A DNA stretch of 64,000 nt. It comes from Salinilacustrithrix sp034522155. GTDB taxonomy: Bacteria; Actinomycetota; Acidimicrobiia; Acidimicrobiales; Salinilacustritrichaceae. Position 1 is the stretch's first letter; every line of letters starts with the position of its first letter. This document shows, one piece after another, positions 59,917 to 64,000 of the stretch. The DNA is taken from contig JAXHLP010000012.1 of the NCBI GenBank assembly GCA_034522155.1, positions 62,001 to 126,000 on the forward strand, written 5' to 3'. The notes beneath the pieces were generated by a model, which was given only the letters and a program-made list of their open reading frames with translations, was not told where the DNA came from and did not search any database. Both the position numbers and the translations under genes were made by a program.

Positions 59917-61527
59917 TCAGGTGAGGTTGGCCGACCGGCGTGCCTCGGCCGCGCGTTCGGCGCCGAGGCGCTCCAGCTCGGGCTCGGCCGAGTGGTCGAC
60001 GAAGCGCATGCTCTCGGCGATGGCGCGGTGGCCGGCCTTGTCGGCGATGAGGCGGTGCATCTCCTGGGCGATGCGCCGATAGGCGGGATGGCCCTGGGGA
60101 CCGGACCGCAGCTCGAGCATGTGGGTGGCGGCCCGGGCGTTGAGGTGCATGTAGAAGCGCACCTTGTAGGCCAACGCCACGGCGTAGCTGGCCTGATCGG
60201 GAAAGTCGTCGCGCAGGTCGTCGTGGAGCGCCGCCGAGCGTTCGACCGCGGCGTCGAAGGCCGCGGTCTGGCCGGCGGCGTCGACCGCGGGTGGGCGGTC
60301 GTAGCCGTGCCGGGTGGTCAGCTTCTGCCACTCGAGGCTGAGGAGGCGGTGGCGCTGCAGATCACGGAACGCCCCGTAGTCGGCGAGGATGTCGAAGCGG
60401 TACGACGGCCGCTCGAGCGCCCGGCCCGGCTTGTGCCGGCGGTTCTTGCGGTCGCCCTCGTAGGCCCGCATCACCGACAGGCGATCGTCGACCGACATGG
60501 CCCGCGCCTTGACCTCGAGCTGGGTCTCGGGCAGGTCGGTGTAGGCGTAGAGCATCGAGGCCACGAGCTTGATCTCGGCATCGGGATCCCAGTCGACGAG
60601 GGTGACCTCGGCCGCCTCCTCGGGCACCTCGTCGCCGATCAGTCGGCCGGCGATTTGCCACATGGCGTCTTCGCGGTCCTCGAGGTAGTCGCGCCAGACC
60701 TCGCCCCGGTCGGGGAGGTCGACCCGACGCAGGAAGCTCGGGATGACCTTGCGCAGCTCTTCGAGCATCAGGTCGGCGTACGCCCGGGACTCGGGCAGCG
60801 GGTGGCTGCGCATCCGGTAGAGCAGCATCTCGTAGGCCTGCCCGGTGGCGTAGATGCCCACGTTCGACAGCGAGGCGGCCGGCAGCATGCCCCGGATCGA
60901 GTCGAGCGCCTTGGCCTTGAGCGCCTGGCGGTACACGAAGTCGGAGTCGGCCGCGTCCTTGGGGAACTGGGTCCGGAAGAAGTCCTGCATCACCGGGACC
61001 AGGGCGGCGTAGCTGTCGAACATCGCGTCCATCTCGGCGACGTAGCGCAACCCGAGCGGCGACGCCAGCACCTCCGGGTCGCGGTAGTAGCGGTACCGGC
61101 CGCCGAGCCGGCTGTCGTAGGCGATGTAGCGGGTCGACTGCTCGAGGTACGCGGCGAGCCGGCCCCACTCGAGCACCTTGGTGAGCAGGTTCGACGCCTG
61201 CTCGCACGCCAGGTGGACGCCACCGAGCTGGGCTACCGAGTCGTCGCCGTACTCGAGGAACACCCGCTGGTAGAGCTGCTCGGCCCGCTCGAGACCCATG
61301 GTCGCGTCGACGGAGAGGTCGCCGGAGATGTCGAGGTCGCCGACGAACTCGTCGAGGAACAGCCGCCGCAACGACTTGGGCGACCGGGAGTAGCGGGCGA
61401 ACAGGGCGCCCTTGACGACCTCGGGGAGGTTGACGAGGGCGAACACCGGCCCGTCGAGATTGGTGAAGTAGCGGCGGAGCACGTCCTGCTCCTCGTCCGT
61501 GAAGTCCTCACCGATGTAGACGGTCAT
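59917..61527 (-). CDS. Tandem ThyX-like (FAD-dependent thymidylate synthase fold) protein
   Basis: 536 residues, about twice ThyX length. The first half carries LACEQASNLLTKVLEWGRLA and YLEQSTRYIAYD, the second FRDLQRHRLLSLEWQKLTTRHGY. Canonical ThyX needs RHRxxSxNExSxR(Y): the first half keeps only the EQSTRY end and the second only the RHRxxS start, so neither alone has the whole motif. Thymidylate synthesis is therefore doubtful; a composite active site or loss of activity is possible. Start at 61527 (MTVYIGEDF) replaces a 25-residue upstream extension. Four bases from nagA. Confidence 0.8.
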   Translation of the reverse strand: MTVYIGEDFTDEEQDVLRRYFTNLDGPVFALVNLPEVVKGALFARYSRSPKSLRRLFLDEFVGDLDISGDLSVDATMGLERAEQLYQRVFLEYGDDSVAQLGGVHLACEQASNLLTKVLEWGRLAAYLEQSTRYIAYDSRLGGRYRYYRDPEVLASPLGLRYVAEMDAMFDSYAALVPVMQDFFRTQFPKDAADSDFVYRQALKAKALDSIRGMLPAASLSNVGIYATGQAYEMLLYRMRSHPLPESRAYADLMLEELRKVIPSFLRRVDLPDRGEVWRDYLEDREDAMWQIAGRLIGDEVPEEAAEVTLVDWDPDAEIKLVASMLYAYTDLPETQLEVKARAMSVDDRLSVMRAYEGDRKNRRHKPGRALERPSYRFDILADYGAFRDLQRHRLLSLEWQKLTTRHGYDRPPAVDAAGQTAAFDAAVERSAALHDDLRDDFPDQASYAVALAYKVRFYMHLNARAATHMLELRSGPQGHPAYRRIAQEMHRLIADKAGHRAIAESMRFVDHSAEPELERLGAERAAEARRSANLT

Positions 61528-61621
61528 CGGCGTCAGCGTAGGACCTCGCACCACCCCGACCGGTGACCTCACAGCGTGTCGAAAGCCGTCGACGGTCCGC
61601 ACCGGGCGTGGGTTCGGAGGC

Positions 61622-62800
61622 CTACCCTTCCATGAAGCCGTCGTAGTCGGCGCGGGCCGTCTCGATCGCCTCCGGGACCAGCCAGAGGTCGACGATCGTC
61701 CAGGCCAGCAGCTTGGCGCCGTCGATCACCGCACGATCGCCCTGCTCGCTGATCGCGGCCTCGGCGAAGGCCGGCGTGTGGATGGAGGTTCCCTCCGGTG
61801 CGGCTTGGATCATCGGGTGGATCGACGGGACCGAGTAGGACACGTCGCCCATGTCGGTCGACCCGACCACCGGCATCGCCTCCGCGGCGAGCACCTGACG
61901 GCCCAGCGCCGACGCGTTGGCCGAGTAGAGCTCGAGCATCGACGGCACCCCGACCATGTCGGCGAACGGCGGGTCGACCCAGTCGAGCTCCATCGAACAG
62001 CCTGTGGCCTGGGCCCCGGCCTCGAGGCAGGCGATCACCCGCGGTTTGAGCGCCTCGAGCCCGGCCTTGGTCGGCGATCGGATGAACCAGTGGGTCTGGG
62101 CCCGCTCGGGAACGATGTTGGGCTTGTGGCCACCGTCGGTGAAGACGCCGTGCACCCGCTCCCCCGCATCGATGTGCTGGCGCAGCGCGGCGACGCCGTT
62201 GTACCCGAGCACCGCGGCGTCGAGCGCGTTGGCGCCCTGCTCGGGGGCGGCCGCGGCGTGGGCGGCACGTCCGTGGTAGGTGGCGATGCACTGCTGGACC
62301 GCGAGCGTGGTCATCCCCAGCAGGTCGGCGCCGGCGGGGTGGATCATGACCGCGGCGTCGACGTGGTCGAAGGCCCCGGCCCGGATCATGAAGACCTTGC
62401 CACCGCCACCCTCCTCGGCCGGGGTGCCGAGGATCGACACCCGCCCACCGCACTCGTCGGCGATGGCGGCCGTGGCCAGACCGGCGCCGAGGCCGGCAGC
62501 GGCGATGATGTTGTGCCCGCAGGCATGGCCGATACCGGGAAGCGCGTCGTACTCGAGGCACACGCCGATGTCGGGACCGCGGGAGCCGGCGCGGGACACG
62601 AACGCGGTCTCGAGGCCGAACGCGTGGCGCTCGGCGGGGAGCCCCTCGGTGTCGAGCACGTCGCAGAGCAGGTCGTGGGCGTAGCGCTCCTCGAAGTTGA
62701 GCTCGGGGTGGTTGTGGATGCGATGGGACACCTCGAGCAGCTGCTCGGCCCGGGCGTCGATGTCCGCGCCGAGGCGCATCTTGAGGTCGTCGAGATCCAC
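61622..62800 (-). CDS. M20-family amidohydrolase/peptidase
   Basis: 392 residues from the GTG at 62800. HRIHNHPELNFEE, GIGHACGHNIIAAAG (metal ligands), GTPAEEGGGGKVFM (catalytic Glu-Glu) and GSTDMGDVSYSVPSIHPM fit the M20D amidohydrolases such as aminobenzoyl-glutamate hydrolase. The frame continues to a GTG at 62878, but that stretch lies in the duplicated hairpin region and is unlike the family. Substrate unknown; an N-acyl amino acid is likely. Confidence 0.88.
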   Translation of the reverse strand: MDLDDLKMRLGADIDARAEQLLEVSHRIHNHPELNFEERYAHDLLCDVLDTEGLPAERHAFGLETAFVSRAGSRGPDIGVCLEYDALPGIGHACGHNIIAAAGLGAGLATAAIADECGGRVSILGTPAEEGGGGKVFMIRAGAFDHVDAAVMIHPAGADLLGMTTLAVQQCIATYHGRAAHAAAAPEQGANALDAAVLGYNGVAALRQHIDAGERVHGVFTDGGHKPNIVPERAQTHWFIRSPTKAGLEALKPRVIACLEAGAQATGCSMELDWVDPPFADMVGVPSMLELYSANASALGRQVLAAEAMPVVGSTDMGDVSYSVPSIHPMIQAAPEGTSIHTPAFAEAAISEQGDRAVIDGAKLLAWTIVDLWLVPEAIETARADYDGFMEG

Positions 62801-62811
62801 GCGTCGCAGCG

Positions 62812-62926
62812 TAGGTCTGACCGGCCCGCCTTCGGCGGTCCCGTCAGGTCCTGCGGCTCGTTCCGACTCCGTCGTCACGTCGCCGTAGGTCTGATCCGTG
62901 CGCCTTCGGCGGTCCCGTGGAGTCCA
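62812..62926. repeat. Duplicated intergenic segment with TTCG-loop hairpins
   Basis: Two copies of about 40 bases (roughly 62812-62851 and 62883-62926) each start TAGGTCTGA and share CGCCTTCGGCGGTCCCGT. The first holds the complete hairpin CCGCC-TTCG-GCGG. They lie between the lipid-kinase-like gene and the M20 gene and probably act as terminators; the duplication argues that the sequence is non-coding. Confidence 0.5.
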
Positions 62927-62944
62927 GAGTCCCGCGGGGTGGAG

Positions 62945-63556
62945 CTACACGACGACGTGGAGCGCGTCGGGCTCGATCCGGACCGAGAGGGCCCGTGCGG
63001 CGCCCACCGAGCGACCGTCGACCCACACCCGGGTGCCGCGGTCGAGATCGAACTGTGCGCCGGTGACGCGCCGCACGCTGATGTCGGGGTGCGGGAGGTG
63101 GGTGCCGGTGTGCAGCCGGGCACGCACCTTCCACCGCTCCCCCAGCGGCGGATCGGCGTCGAGCACGTCGAGGCGTCCGTCGTTGGGATGGGACCGTGGT
63201 GCCACGTTCCACCGCCCGAGGTACTGGGCGTTCATCACCGCGAGCACGCGGCCCCGCCAGAACGGGCGGCGCACCACCACGTGGGCCACGAAATGCCGGA
63301 GCACCCCGTCGACCAGCGCCTCGCCGACGTCGACGGGAAGCGTCTGCGCCTCGTCGCCCCGCAGCCGGGCCTCGTCGCCCGTGGCGCCGCAGGTGCGGGC
63401 CAGGTCGCCGCCGAGGAGGCCGAGCACGGGAGGATCCCGTCGGTCGCGGCGGGCAGCCCCCATCGCATCGCTGGCCTCGGCGTCGGTCCGGACGAGGACG
63501 CCGTCGTCGGGGAGCCGGCCGGGGTCGCCCCACCTCTCGTGCTTCTCGATCGTCAT
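62945..63556 (-). CDS. Lipid kinase C-terminal-domain protein without catalytic domain
   Basis: 203 residues. VVVRRPFWRGRVLAVMNAQYLGRWNVAPRS-type text followed by NDGRLDVLDADPPLGERW and VWVDGRSVGAARALSVRI matches the beta-sandwich C-terminal half of diacylglycerol kinase/YegS-like lipid kinases. The N-terminal ATP-binding GGDGT domain is missing. Its ATG overlaps the helY stop by four bases, so this short form is a regular gene rather than a random fragment. A lipid-binding or regulatory role is inferred. Confidence 0.7.
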   Translation of the reverse strand: MTIEKHERWGDPGRLPDDGVLVRTDAEASDAMGAARRDRRDPPVLGLLGGDLARTCGATGDEARLRGDEAQTLPVDVGEALVDGVLRHFVAHVVVRRPFWRGRVLAVMNAQYLGRWNVAPRSHPNDGRLDVLDADPPLGERWKVRARLHTGTHLPHPDISVRRVTGAQFDLDRGTRVWVDGRSVGAARALSVRIEPDALHVVV

Positions 63557-64000
63557 GTCGGGTCGGACTCGAGCTCCACGGTGGCGGCCACCACGCCACG
63601 CTCGAGCGCGCCGACGGCGCGTCGCGCGGTGGCCCGTGTGGCCTCGGCCGGGGCGAGCTGGCCGATCTGGCGGACGAGGTCGATGAGCTGACGGATGGTC
63701 CGCACGAAGTCCCCGCCGGTGATCTCGATGCCACCCTCCTCGAGCAGCTCGCCCAGACCTTCGCCGGCGCACCACTCATGGGCGAGCCCGGCGAACGCGT
63801 GGTCGCCGCTGGACGACTCCGGCAGCCCGAGGTCGGCTTCGTCGACGGCGATGCGATTGGCCAGTCGGTCGATCTCGTGGCAGCGGTCGAACACGGTCCG
63901 GGACGGGTAGCGGGGCTCCGGGGGCGCGCCGGGTGCCCGGTGCTCGTAGACCAGAACCGACGCGACCGCCGCGAGTTCGGGCGCGTCGAGACCGTCGAAG
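63553..64000 (-). CDS. helY: HelY/Ski2-like DEAD-box helicase, C-terminal DSHCT domain (5' part outside window)
   Basis: The frame is open to the right-hand edge. Reading from there, LDAPELAAVASVLVYEHRAP, then LPESSSGDHAFAGLAHEWCA and GGDFVRTIRQLIDLVRQIGQ, then ARRAVGALERGVVAATVE reproduce the DSHCT domain that closes Mtr4/Ski2/HelY helicases. The motor domains lie outside. Actinobacterial HelY is thought to unwind RNA or DNA in quality control. The end is complete and overlaps the next gene. Confidence 0.85.
   Translation of the reverse strand, partial: FDGLDAPELAAVASVLVYEHRAPGAPPEPRYPSRTVFDRCHEIDRLANRIAVDEADLGLPESSSGDHAFAGLAHEWCAGEGLGELLEEGGIEITGGDFVRTIRQLIDLVRQIGQLAPAEATRATARRAVGALERGVVAATVELESDPT

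Overview
The window is high-GC actinobacterial chromosome. A pgsA/gcvH/GarA-like FHA/FtsR-like MerR/bifunctional nuclease/MerR/gcvT order (as in the M. tuberculosis Rv1822-Rv1832 neighbourhood), a DUF4193 protein, HelY, an F420-type luciferase-like oxidoreductase and many acyl-CoA catabolic genes suggest an uncultured or marine/soil member of the Acidimicrobiia; that placement is inference from gene content. No rRNA, tRNA, CRISPR array or complete transposon was seen.

Layout. 1-4.1 kb: end of a CoA-disulfide-reductase-like flavoprotein, then a minus-strand arsenic operon (arsR-arsD-acr3) followed by a tandem universal stress protein, with two related ArsR-type operator sequences. 4.3-7.8 kb: two SnoaL-like proteins, a saccharopine-dehydrogenase-like reductase, an SRAP protein and a HIT hydrolase. 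7.8-14.1 kb: phosphatidylglycerophosphate synthase, gcvH, FHA protein, two MerR regulators, bifunctional nuclease and gcvT. This otherwise conserved cluster is interrupted by a 1.5-kb decayed element (10745-12229) bounded by a perfect 19-bp direct repeat whose left copy is the 3' end of the nuclease gene. 14.1-21.8 kb: SnoaL-like and aldolase-like genes, a relic of a serine hydrolase gene, a PAS-GGDEF diguanylate cyclase, a BAX-inhibitor-like membrane protein, a carboxylesterase and an acyltransferase. 21.9-25 kb: tandem glycine riboswitch and gcvP. 25-28.6 kb: a membrane/spermidine-synthase fusion, a nuclease-fold protein, and a dioxygenase/HD-oxygenase pair resembling PhnY/PhnZ or TmpA/TmpB oxidative phosphonate catabolism.

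28.6-52 kb is a catabolic region: Rieske (KshA-like) oxygenase, amidohydrolase, two thiolase-fold proteins with two DUF35 partners (as in steroid side-chain retro-aldolases), two acyl-CoA synthetases, three acyl-CoA dehydrogenases, crotonases, an AMACR-type enzyme, an alpha/beta hydrolase, and a branched-chain-type ABC transporter in which both permeases are fused and both ATPases are fused. A KstR-like TetR gene sits in an operon whose promoter carries a KstR-type box, and a second box lies before the amidohydrolase-Rieske operon. A different palindrome, CTGAC-N5-GTCAG, lies directly upstream of five genes in this region and probably defines a second regulon.

52-64 kb returns to housekeeping-like content: a lysine-rich hypothetical, zinc-ribbon proteins, a crotonase, NUDIX and GNAT genes, a stress protein, DUF4193, a LysM-M23 peptidase, nagA, a tandem ThyX-like protein, an M20 peptidase, a lipid-kinase C-terminal-domain protein and the 3' end of helY. 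Start codons were chosen by Shine-Dalgarno sequence, family N-terminus and overlap with neighbours.
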